From NCBI GenBank assembly GCA_902786015.1, contig CADAAU010000006.1, positions 62,001 through 126,000 of the forward strand: a DNA stretch of 64,000 bases, read 5' to 3'. The position numbers were made by a program, and so were the translations under genes. Source of the DNA: an uncultured Coriobacteriaceae bacterium (GTDB lineage: Bacteria > Actinomycetota > Coriobacteriia > Coriobacteriales > Atopobiaceae). The notes beneath the pieces were generated by a model. The model had not been told where the DNA came from and did not search any database. It saw only the letters and a list, made by a program, of their open reading frames with translations. Positions 25,405 through 32,678 of the stretch are shown here, piece by piece; position 1 is the first letter of the stretch, and each line of letters opens with the position of its first letter.

Positions 25405-26727
25405 TCACTGTGCTTCTGCTGACGAACCCCATCCCTCGTCTATAAGGCGCAGCATGATTTTGGCATACTGCTCATCGAACTGCGTTCCTTCTCCGCGCGC
25501 AATCTCGTCTCTCACCTTTTGCTGCCCCAACGCGTCGCGATAGCTCCTTGTTGACGACATAGCGTCATAGGCATCGGCAACGGCGATGATTCGGGCAATC
25601 CGCGGAATGTCCTCGCCCGAGAGCCCGTCGGGATATCCCCTTCCATCGTAGCGTTCGTGGTGGTAGCAGGCGCCAATGCGCAAATACGGCGACTGCTTGA
25701 TGCTGGAGAGAATCTGGTTTCCATAAACCGGATGAAGCTTTATCTGTTCGAACTCTTCGTCGGTGAGCCTGCCGGGTTTGTTGATTACATCGTCTGGAAC
25801 ACCAATCTTTCCAACATCGTGCAGGAGCGCTGCAAAATACACCTCGTCGCATTCCTCTTTCGAAAGGCCGGCCTCCTCTGCTATCCGCCTGGACAAAACG
25901 GCCACGCGCGTGGAATGCCCGTGTGTGTACTTGTCCTTTGCGTCAATGGCGTTCGCCAAAGCCTCGACGGTCTCTTCGAACAGTGCCGCCTCTCTCCTTT
26001 GCGCCTCTTTGTAGAACTCGATTTCGCGGTTTTTTGCGCGACTCACCTCGTTGCCCAAAGCGGATAGCGCATACACAAAGAACACGTTCACGACGATGAC
26101 CATTGTCATGCTAATGAGCGATATTCCGTAGTTAAGGTATTGAATCAAGGCCGCGACAGACGGAAGAACGATGCTAATTGTTAGGGCGAACACAAGTTTG
26201 CGCGGGAGTTTTTTGCGGAATTTAAAAAGCACCGTCTCCAAAACGATTGCCATCAAGAATGGGAGGATGTAGCTGTACATGTAGCCAGGCGCCCGCTGAT
26301 AGTTGTTGTGCGAGTCGAATGTGTAGTACAGTCCCGTGAACTGAGTAACGATAACAAGAATCGTTCCGACGACGAACGACACGTCACATATGAGCAGCCG
26401 ACGTGGGAGCTGCTCTATTCCGCCCTCGTGCCGGAGCAGGTCTTTAACGAAGTATGACACAAGGAGCAAAAGTACAAAAATGATAAAGTACGTCATGCTG
26501 TTGCTAATGCGTACCATGAAGCCGCCAAACAAGCTCTCGTTGCCGCGGTACAGATAAGAGATTCGATCGAATATGAGTTGCATCATGGAAGCAAGCTCCA
26601 TCAGCGCAAGGATTGACCTTCTCTTGATGGACAAGAACTTTGGCATCAGAGTCATGATTGCCAGAACACCACAGCTGCCGCTCAAGAACAGCATCATATC
26701 GAGCTGATGTGCACGTAGGAAGTCCAT
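25405..26727 (-). CDS. Membrane-bound HD-GYP phosphodiesterase
   Basis: Predicted cyclic-di-GMP (or related) phosphodiesterase of 440 residues. Residues 1-225 hold about seven membrane helices forming a sensor-like module. The HD-GYP domain follows from ~245: HSTRVAVLSRRIA, LLHDVGKIGVPD, and HHERYDGRGYP with the intact GYP, then ADAYDAMSS. All metal-ligand positions look present. Start is the ATG preceded seven bases earlier by GGAGG; an ATG five codons upstream overlaps that site. The signal sensed is unknown. Confidence 0.92.
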   Translation of the reverse strand: MDFLRAHQLDMMLFLSGSCGVLAIMTLMPKFLSIKRRSILALMELASMMQLIFDRISYLYRGNESLFGGFMVRISNSMTYFIIFVLLLLVSYFVKDLLRHEGGIEQLPRRLLICDVSFVVGTILVIVTQFTGLYYTFDSHNNYQRAPGYMYSYILPFLMAIVLETVLFKFRKKLPRKLVFALTISIVLPSVAALIQYLNYGISLISMTMVIVVNVFFVYALSALGNEVSRAKNREIEFYKEAQRREAALFEETVEALANAIDAKDKYTHGHSTRVAVLSRRIAEEAGLSKEECDEVYFAALLHDVGKIGVPDDVINKPGRLTDEEFEQIKLHPVYGNQILSSIKQSPYLRIGACYHHERYDGRGYPDGLSGEDIPRIARIIAVADAYDAMSSTRSYRDALGQQKVRDEIARGEGTQFDEQYAKIMLRLIDEGWGSSAEAQ

Positions 26728-26827
26728 GGTACGCCTCCTCATCCGTGTTTTCGATAGCGTTTCAATAATAGAACAAAATCGCTTCGCGCCATGGCGACTA
26801 TTGAACTGGGTTCGTTAGTTCCGTACA

Positions 26828-26879
26828 GCAACACTGCTAAAATAATACAACCCAAAGGAGAGGAGACAAAGGTGAAGGT
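26828..26879 (+). repeat. Leader segment related to 31669-31729
   Basis: CAACACTGC, TACAACC, AAAGGAGAGGAGACAAAGGT and the GTGAAGGT start are repeated with few changes before the Cof-HAD gene at 31.7 kb. Includes the ribosome binding site and start of the flavoprotein gene. Confidence 0.6.
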
Positions 26880-27492
26880 ACTCATGATTAACGGCAGTCC
26901 CAACCCCAAGGGCTGCATCGCCACGGCATTTTCCATCGCCGCCGAGGAATTCGCTGCGGCAGGCGTCGAGTGCGAACGAGTCGACGTAGGTAACAAGGAC
27001 ATCCGTGGCTGCATCGCCTGCGGGCGCTGCCGCGAGCTGGGAAAGTGCGTCTTTAAGAACGACATCGTTAATGAGTGCGCAGCCAAGCTTGACGAGGCAG
27101 ATGGCATCATCGTCGGAAGCCCTGTGTATTATGGCAATCCCAACGGAACGGTGCTCTCGTTCATGCAGCGCCTGTTCTATAGCTCGAGCGTCGACCTGCG
27201 CATGAAGGTGGGAGCGAGCATCGTGAGTTGCCGCCGCGGCGGCAACAGCGCAACCTTTGAGTCGCTCAACCAGTTCTTTGGTATCTCGGGTATGCCCACG
27301 GTACCCTCGACCTACTGGAACGACGTGCATGGCTATACGGCGGATGACGTGTATGCCGACGAAGAGGGCGTACAGACCGTTCGCAATCTCGCACGCAATA
27401 TGACCTTTATGATGCGCTCTATCGCAGATGGGGCGAGCGCCTATGGCGTCCCCGAGCGTAACAAGGTCACCTTTACCAACTTCATTCGATAA
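26872..27492 (+). CDS. Iron-sulfur flavoprotein / NADPH-dependent FMN reductase family
   Basis: A 206-residue flavodoxin-fold oxidoreductase. It begins VKVLMINGSPNPKG, the FMN phosphate-binding loop. The compact cysteine motif GCIACGRCRELGKC near residue 48 is the C-x2-C-x2-C-x5-C cluster site of Methanosarcina-type iron-sulfur flavoproteins. GSPVYYGNPNGT is the second flavin loop. The GTG start has AGGAG six bases upstream; the longer open frame to 26791 lacks any site. Electron partner unknown. A terminator hairpin follows. Confidence 0.9.
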   Translation: MKVLMINGSPNPKGCIATAFSIAAEEFAAAGVECERVDVGNKDIRGCIACGRCRELGKCVFKNDIVNECAAKLDEADGIIVGSPVYYGNPNGTVLSFMQRLFYSSSVDLRMKVGASIVSCRRGGNSATFESLNQFFGISGMPTVPSTYWNDVHGYTADDVYADEEGVQTVRNLARNMTFMMRSIADGASAYGVPERNKVTFTNFIR

Positions 27493-27517
27493 CTGGCTTC
27501 CCAAACAAGCCTTGAAT

Positions 27518-27555
27518 GTCCCCTTTCGACAAGTCTGACATTGTCAAAAGGGGAC
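27518..27555 (+). terminator. Terminator after the iron-sulfur flavoprotein gene
   Basis: GTCCCCTTTCGACAA pairs with TTGTCAAAAGGGGAC around an 8-base loop, followed by TCGTTCTTTCG. Confidence 0.8.
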
Positions 27556-27791
27556 TCGTTCTTTCGTAGGATAATAGGCCCCATGATCATAAGCACACGC
27601 GCATGACCCACAAAGCCCCCTGCTGCTGGGGCGCCTGCATGAAAGTGACGAAGTGAGTAGCGTCGCACAGAAAAGCCATCTCGTCAAAGGGTCCCAACTC
27701 TCACTTTCGCTGTAAGTAGTGAAACGCCCCATTTTGTCCGTAACAGCTTAGGCATACCTCATGCGTATGGTTCATTATATGCAATAGGCAT
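27556..27791. other. Intergenic stretch without a gene
   Basis: Contains a small GC hairpin (GCCCC...GGGGC near 27617-27634). No coding frame with a start signal. Nothing else seen before the DUF3737 promoter. Confidence 0.4.
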
Positions 27792-27820
27792 TTGTTATTC
27801 ATTTCTTGAGGTCGTATTCT
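27792..27820 (+). promoter_or_regulatory. Promoter of the DUF3737 gene
   Basis: TTGTTA and TATTCT with a 17-base spacer, about 50 bases before the start codon. Confidence 0.55.
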
Positions 27821-27870
27821 ATTTTTAACAAAGAACCCGGAATTGGATCATTCCAAGAGTGGAGAGCAAA

Positions 27871-28794
27871 ATGCCAAGCATGATTTTTGACAATACGGCC
27901 TTCGACGAGGAACGAGCCCTCTACGGACTTGCGAACGCCGAGCTGCATGGCGTTCGCTTTGCGGGGCCGGCCGACGGAGAATCGGCACTCAAGGAATGCA
28001 GCAACATCTCCATCGATAACACGTTTTTTGAACTGCGCTACCCTCTTTGGCATTCAAATGAAATCAAGCTTCGGGACTCGACGCTCACCGACACCTGTCG
28101 TGCAGCCTTGTGGTATACGAGCAACGTGACCATCGAACATAGCAAGCTTCTGGGCATTAAGGCACTACGTGAGTGCGACACGGTCACTATTGCCAATAGC
28201 GAGATTGCCTCGGAAGAATTTGGCTGGAGTAGCAGCAACGTCGTGCTTCATAACAGCTCGCTGACGAGCGAGTACGCGTTTCTTCATGGTCGCAACCTGT
28301 GCCTTGTTGACTGCGAGTTTACGGGCAAGTACTCGTTCCAGTACGTTGACGAGCTTGTTATAGAGGGTGGCACCTTTGATACGAAGGATGCCTTTTGGCA
28401 TTCCCGCAACGTGACGGTACGCAATGCCACCATCAAGGGCGAATACCTTGGTTGGTACAGCGAGGGGCTTACGCTGGAAAACTGCCGAATCGAAGGAACA
28501 CAGCCTTTTGTGCGGTGCAAGAACCTCACGCTCATCAACTGCGAGATGGTTGGCTGTGACCTTGCGTTCGAGGGGTCCGACGTGCAGGCAATCGTGCGTG
28601 GTCATGTGGATTCCATCCGCGACCCCAAGAGCGGTCGAATCTATGTGGAGAGCGTGGGCGAGGTCGTACATGACACCGTACATGGATGCGGTGCAGAGAT
28701 TTTCGTAGGGTCGCAAGTCCCCTGCCTGTGCGTCCATGTGGGAACGATGCGACATGAGAGTCATCGCTGTGGGGTTCTGGCAGCAACGGCGTAG
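27871..28794 (+). CDS. DUF3737 family beta-helix protein
   Basis: A 307-residue protein of short repeats typical of DUF3737, e.g. DSTLTDTCRAALWYTSNVT, SSNVVLHNSSLTSEYAF and CKNLTLINCEMVGCDLAF, which should form a right-handed parallel beta-helix. It has no signal peptide. Function of the family is unknown. ATG preceded by GGAG six bases away; a GTG four codons upstream is also in frame. The last ~30 residues (from GAEIFVGSQVP) are Cys/His-rich and do not look like the helix; a zinc-ribbon-like frame overlaps them in another phase, so the 3' end may be rearranged or frameshifted. Confidence 0.88.
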   Translation: MPSMIFDNTAFDEERALYGLANAELHGVRFAGPADGESALKECSNISIDNTFFELRYPLWHSNEIKLRDSTLTDTCRAALWYTSNVTIEHSKLLGIKALRECDTVTIANSEIASEEFGWSSSNVVLHNSSLTSEYAFLHGRNLCLVDCEFTGKYSFQYVDELVIEGGTFDTKDAFWHSRNVTVRNATIKGEYLGWYSEGLTLENCRIEGTQPFVRCKNLTLINCEMVGCDLAFEGSDVQAIVRGHVDSIRDPKSGRIYVESVGEVVHDTVHGCGAEIFVGSQVPCLCVHVGTMRHESHRCGVLAATA

Positions 28795-28903
28795 TGGTTA
28801 CCACTGCTCACAATGTGGCACAGAGCTCTCGGGGCATTTGTTCTGCGGCGCATGTGTCACCATCTCCGTCCACGTGGCACGTCTAATATTTAGTAATATA
28901 TAG
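28754..28903 (+). CDS. Short zinc-ribbon ORF overlapping the DUF3737 3' end
   Basis: A 49-codon frame with YHCSQCGTELSGHLFCGACV, two CxxC knuckles 11 residues apart as in zinc_ribbon_2 domains. It starts ATG 40 bases before the DUF3737 stop, in a different phase, with no clear ribosome binding site. Usually such ribbons head larger proteins; here it ends after 49 codons in AT-rich sequence. Could be a real small protein, a frameshift-separated C-terminus, or a remnant. Confidence 0.4.
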   Translation: MRVIAVGFWQQRRSGYHCSQCGTELSGHLFCGACVTISVHVARLIFSNI

Positions 28904-28947
28904 TAGTATTAATTGTGTTATCGTATTTGCAATCAAAGGAGGAGACA

Positions 28948-29775
28948 ATGAGCGTTCAGATTCGTCGCAGTACACAGGGTCAGGCAATGCCAAGAGAAAC
29001 CGTCGCTTTGCCCGCTGAGGCGTTTGGACCGTCCGATACGACTACCGTCTACTGGTTGGGCAACGCTGGATTCTTGCTCAACAGCCGCGGCACTACGATT
29101 ATGTGTGACCCGCTGCTTGTCGGCTTCGACATGCCCACGCTGGTGGAGCCTCCAATCCTTCCTGAGGACGTACCTGCCTTCGATGCCCTTCTTTACACGC
29201 ACATCGATAACGACCACTTTGCGCGCGAGACGCTGGCGGGGCTCAAGAACAAGGCTGGCGAGGTCCATGCCACCCAGTATGTCGCGCAAGTGGCTCGCGA
29301 CGAGGAGCATGTGGACGGCGCAATAGGTCACGACATCGGCGGAGTCTTCAAAGTAGGCGACGTTGGTATAACGCTCACCCCCACCTGGCATAACTGGCAA
29401 CAGCACATGACCAAGGAGAAGTACACCTATAGAACGTGGGAGCGCAAGGAGTATTGCGGATATTGGTTCGATACTCCCGATGGGTCCATTTGGCTCCCAT
29501 CTGACTCTCGCCCGCTTCCCGAGTTCTTGGAGTGGGAGAAGGCACCCGACATGATGCTCTTCGACTTCGCAGACAACATCTGGCACATTGGCTTTGCGGG
29601 TGCCGTGGAACTCGCGAACCACTACCCCGAATCCGAGCTGTTGCTCATTCACTGGGGATGCGTGGACGCGCCGGAGTACACGCCCTTCAATGGAGATCCC
29701 GAGCGTCTGGAAGCTGCGGTAAAGAATCCCGAGCGTGTGCACGCTCTCGCCCTCGGCGAGGGGCTTTCGCTGTAA
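28948..29775 (+). CDS. MBL-fold metal-dependent hydrolase (UlaG-like)
   Basis: A 275-residue metallo-beta-lactamase-fold protein. YWLGNAGFLL and LLYTHIDNDHFARE mark the N-terminal strands and metal site; SDSRPLPEF and LLIHWGCVD are the later metal loops. The canonical HxHxDH reads H-I-D-N-D-H here, with Asp in place of the second His, so metal binding may differ. UlaG-like relatives open lactones of sugar phosphates, but the substrate is unknown. ATG preceded by AAGGAGGAG. A terminator follows the gene. Confidence 0.85.
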   Translation: MSVQIRRSTQGQAMPRETVALPAEAFGPSDTTTVYWLGNAGFLLNSRGTTIMCDPLLVGFDMPTLVEPPILPEDVPAFDALLYTHIDNDHFARETLAGLKNKAGEVHATQYVAQVARDEEHVDGAIGHDIGGVFKVGDVGITLTPTWHNWQQHMTKEKYTYRTWERKEYCGYWFDTPDGSIWLPSDSRPLPEFLEWEKAPDMMLFDFADNIWHIGFAGAVELANHYPESELLLIHWGCVDAPEYTPFNGDPERLEAAVKNPERVHALALGEGLSL

Positions 29776-29805
29776 GGAATGCGCGCAAGCAACAAGCCAA
29801 GTAAT

Positions 29806-29850
29806 GGGGAGTATCCACCTCGCCTAAGAAGGACGAAGTGGATACTCCCC
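29806..29850 (+). terminator. Terminator hairpin with GGGGAGTATCC stem
   Basis: GGGGAGTATCCAC and GTGGATACTCCCC are perfect 13-base arms around a 19-base loop, followed by TTCTTGTT. Shares its stem word with three other hairpins in the window. Confidence 0.8.
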
Positions 29851-29961
29851 TTCTTGTTAAGAAGGGAGCCCGCGAAGAGTACGTCGAGAGAACCGCCTGT
29901 CTTGCCTACGGCTCTGCTTGACAGCTTTGCCGACATCTGTAGGATGCGGACAAATACTTTT

Positions 29962-30002
29962 CCGATAACGGTAAGATTCTAACATCTTCTTACCCTTATC
30001 GG
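29962..30002. promoter_or_regulatory. Operator-like palindrome upstream of the Fic gene
   Basis: CCGATAACGGTAAGA and its inverted copy TCTTACCCTTATCGG (one mismatch) are separated by 11 bases. The right half-site lies over the expected -35 to -10 spacer, since TATAAT follows at 30008-30013. A dimeric repressor bound here would block transcription; the HTH of the Fic protein itself is the obvious candidate. Confidence 0.6.
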
Positions 30003-30007
30003 CAAAT

Positions 30008-30013
30008 TATAAT
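30008..30013 (+). promoter_or_regulatory. -10 element of the Fic gene
   Basis: Perfect TATAAT, 44 bases before the start codon. No good -35 at normal spacing (TCTTCT), which suggests a weak or regulated promoter. Confidence 0.5.
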
Positions 30014-30057
30014 GCACTATGATAAACTAAGGGCAACAGAACATGTAGGGAGGTGTT

Positions 30058-30972
30058 ATGCCCTATCTTTCCGTCGCCGAAGTGTCGGCTCTTTGGGGCA
30101 TCTCCGCAAGAAGCGTCCGCAACTACTGCGCGCAGGGACGCGTGCCAGGCGCCTTTCTCGTAGGCAAGACGTGGAGCATTCCCGCCGACGCCAAAAAGCC
30201 CGGGCGATTGAACGGCAAGTCCGCGAACGTCACTCCAGCGGATGACATGACGCCGCTACTCGTCCGCCTCCAAGAAGAGCGCGCCTCAAGAATGCCAGGC
30301 GGCATCTATCACAAAGTCCAGGTGGAGCTCACCTACAACTCCAACCATATGGAAGGCAGCAGGCTCACGCGTGAGCAGACACGCCTCATCTTCGAGACCA
30401 AAACAATCGGCACCGAGGGAGGGACAGTCCGCATCGACGATGTCATAGAGGCCGCCAATCACTTTCGTTGCGTCGATTACGTCGTAGACCATACATTCGA
30501 CCCCCTTTCTGAGCGAATTGTCAAGGAACTCCATCGCATACTCAAGTCATCTACCAGCGACGCGGACAGAGACTGGTTTGCCGTGGGCGACTACAAGCTC
30601 CTGCCAAACGAAGTCGGAGGCCGTAACACAACACCTCCGGAGGATGTTTCCCACGAGATGAAAAGGGCCGTTACCTCATATGAGAAGCTACCTACGCACA
30701 CACTTGACGACATCATCGACTTCCACGTCGCCTTCGAGCGCATCCACCCCTTCCAAGACGGCAACGGTCGCGTGGGACGGCTCATCATGTTCAAAGAGTG
30801 CCTGCGTCACGCGATTACGCCCTTCGTCATCGCGGATGACATGAAGCTCTTTTACTATCGAGGTCTCGCGCAATGGGATAGCGAGAAGGGCTGGCTTAGA
30901 GATACCTGTCTCTCGGCCCAAGATACCTTCAAAGTATGGATGGACTACTACCGCATACCCTATTCCGATTGA
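30058..30972 (+). CDS. Fic-domain protein with N-terminal helix-turn-helix
   Basis: A 304-residue protein that probably transfers AMP (or another nucleotide group) to a target protein side chain. Residues 1-45 (YLSVAEVSALWGISARSVRN then VGKTWSIPADAKKP) are an excisionase/MerR-like DNA-binding fold. The Fic core motif HPFQDGNGRVGRL is at 230-242, with catalytic His and the phosphate-binding Asn-Gly-Arg intact. The inhibitory motif SNHMEG (S95...E99-G100) lies before the core, making it a class II Fic enzyme that is self-inhibited. AGGGAGG precedes the ATG. The palindrome and TATAAT upstream suggest autoregulation. No antitoxin gene adjoins it. Confidence 0.92.
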   Translation: MPYLSVAEVSALWGISARSVRNYCAQGRVPGAFLVGKTWSIPADAKKPGRLNGKSANVTPADDMTPLLVRLQEERASRMPGGIYHKVQVELTYNSNHMEGSRLTREQTRLIFETKTIGTEGGTVRIDDVIEAANHFRCVDYVVDHTFDPLSERIVKELHRILKSSTSDADRDWFAVGDYKLLPNEVGGRNTTPPEDVSHEMKRAVTSYEKLPTHTLDDIIDFHVAFERIHPFQDGNGRVGRLIMFKECLRHAITPFVIADDMKLFYYRGLAQWDSEKGWLRDTCLSAQDTFKVWMDYYRIPYSD

Positions 30973-31029
30973 TGCGCAGGCCACATGGACACATGGACCA
31001 CATAGACGATTTCGGGCTTACCGACCAAC

Positions 31030-31061
31030 CCCACGCTCACGCATAGTCGCGCGAGCGTGGG
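31030..31061 (+). terminator. Hairpin after the Fic gene
   Basis: CCCACGCTC and GAGCGTGGG form perfect 9-base arms with a 14-base loop. No T-run follows, so terminator activity is uncertain. Confidence 0.45.
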
Positions 31062-31104
31062 TAGGTATACGTGACGTTCTTGAGGCTTCGTCCTAGCACG
31101 TTAG

Positions 31105-31578
31105 CTAGCTGGCCAAGAACTCACGCAGGTGGTCGAGGTGAATTCCGATGTGACCGATTCCGAGGATGGTTGCGGAGGCAACGGCTATGGGCGACTGATA
31201 CCAGACTCCCAAAAGGACAAATGCCACAACAGGCAGACTTGCTATGGGAACCGGAATAGGACCGAGAGGCCGGTACATACCCTCGAGTCTTTCTCCATCC
31301 CTAAAGTAGCGAATCCAGGCAACCTCGTAGAGGAACATGAGCACCAAGGCAGCCAGGAGCCAGAGTAGCCATGGAAACGAGAATCCCTGCGGGCAGACGA
31401 ACACGATGGCCGAGCAGGTGGTGAGTGCCTGGCCGACCCGTTCGAACGCGACAAGGACCTTGTTTTCGTGCATTGCGATTTCCCCATATCCCGGAGGCTG
31501 GCTCTTTGCCCACTTGATGTTGGGTACGAATAGCATCGCAAGGAAAACGATGCCAACTAACGAAAAGCCAAACCGCAT
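31105..31578 (-). CDS. Small integral membrane protein, unknown function
   Basis: 157 residues with about four hydrophobic segments (FGFSLVGIVFLAMLFVP near the N-terminus; FSFPWLLWLLAALVLMFLY; ASLPVVAFVLLGVWYQSP; AVASATILGIGHIGIHL). GGAG lies seven bases before this ATG; a longer frame upstream has no site. The sequence ends in a His-rich LDHLREFLAS. No family recognised. Divergent from the Cof-HAD gene. Confidence 0.65.
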   Translation of the reverse strand: MRFGFSLVGIVFLAMLFVPNIKWAKSQPPGYGEIAMHENKVLVAFERVGQALTTCSAIVFVCPQGFSFPWLLWLLAALVLMFLYEVAWIRYFRDGERLEGMYRPLGPIPVPIASLPVVAFVLLGVWYQSPIAVASATILGIGHIGIHLDHLREFLAS

Positions 31579-31668
31579 CCTCACTCTCCAAACCTTCGTC
31601 AAATCCATTCTTGGCATTATAGACACGAACGGGATTTGATGCGAGAGGATGTTATTCATTCAAACAGG

Positions 31669-31729
31669 GCGACACTGCAATCCTGTTAAACTAAGACAAC
31701 CTAAAGGAAAAGAGACAAAGGTGAAAGTG
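31669..31729 (+). repeat. Degenerate copy of the flavoprotein leader and start
   Basis: GACACTGC, GACAACC, AAAGGAAAAGAGACAAAGGT and GTGAAAGTG match 26828-26879 closely. Here the GTG opens a frame of only six codons (MKVRVN) before a TGA, and the HAD gene uses its own site further on. Looks like a duplicated 5' end or a shared leader peptide. Confidence 0.55.
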
Positions 31730-31752
31730 CGTGTCAATTGATCGGAGGGTCC

Positions 31753-32580
31753 ATGGGGAATGGTCACGACATAAAGCTCATCCTCTCGGACATAGATGGC
31801 ACTCTGCTGCCCTACGGGCAACGTGTCGTGTCATCACGCGTTATTGAGTCGTTTCATTCGGCTATGGATGCGGGCATTCGCGTGGGTCCGGCCAGCGGAC
31901 GCGGAATCAGTCACGTGATTCCCACTTTTGGTGGCGATGATGCGTGCGTTGCGACAGCTCTAGGGACCAACGGAATGCAAGTTTATTTGGATGGTGAGCT
32001 TATCCACGTGGAATACCTGCCGCATGATGCACTCATACATGTCGCTCAAGTCATCCATGACATGCCGGGCGTCGGAGCAATCGTATTTGACGGCGGCACT
32101 CCGCTACTGGTCGAGGGGAAGCGAGAAGACCTTGCGCTGAGCTTTCCCGTATATGCCAAAGAGGCTTTGGATACCTCCAGCATACCCGACATTCCCATTT
32201 TTAAGATGAACGTCTTTTGCGACGGGGACCTTGAGCGCACACGCAGACTATTTGATGTGGTTGCCCGTGAGGTTACCGAGCTCGACTTTAACGTCCCCAT
32301 GGCTGGGTTTCTAAACATGGCACCTCCGGGATACAGCAAGGCGACCGGTATCGAAATCATTTGCAAGGCACTTGGCATCGGCATCGACCAAGTCGTCACC
32401 TTTGGCGATGGGGGCAACGACCTCGAGATGATTGCCCACATACCAAATGGTGTTGCCGTCGCAGGAGCCGTGCCCGAAGTCGTCGCCGCTGCACGTTGGC
32501 ACATCGGACCCTGTGAGGAGGATTCGGTACCTGCCGCCATCGAGGCACTTGCAAACGGGGATTGGCCGTTCGAGCACTGA
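31753..32580 (+). CDS. Cof-type HAD-superfamily phosphatase
   Basis: A 275-residue HAD hydrolase of the Cof/IIB group, expected to dephosphorylate sugar phosphates or other small metabolites. Motif I is SDIDGTLLPYG (nucleophile Asp and the +2 Asp), motif III K is in GYSKATG, motif IV is TFGDGGNDLEM. Start chosen at the ATG after GGAGGG. It is paralogous to the HAD gene at 45.5 kb: both share an unusual GPASGR/GPTTGR motif after motif I and an N-terminus of the same length. Confidence 0.9.
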   Translation: MGNGHDIKLILSDIDGTLLPYGQRVVSSRVIESFHSAMDAGIRVGPASGRGISHVIPTFGGDDACVATALGTNGMQVYLDGELIHVEYLPHDALIHVAQVIHDMPGVGAIVFDGGTPLLVEGKREDLALSFPVYAKEALDTSSIPDIPIFKMNVFCDGDLERTRRLFDVVAREVTELDFNVPMAGFLNMAPPGYSKATGIEIICKALGIGIDQVVTFGDGGNDLEMIAHIPNGVAVAGAVPEVVAAARWHIGPCEEDSVPAAIEALANGDWPFEH

Positions 32581-32678
32581 CGTGCGCGAGGTACAACGGA
32601 CACGTCGCGTTGCCACTTCTCCGTGTTTTGTTTTGCCAGAATACCGAGCATCGTCCACCAGCGTATTAGGGAGTTCTT

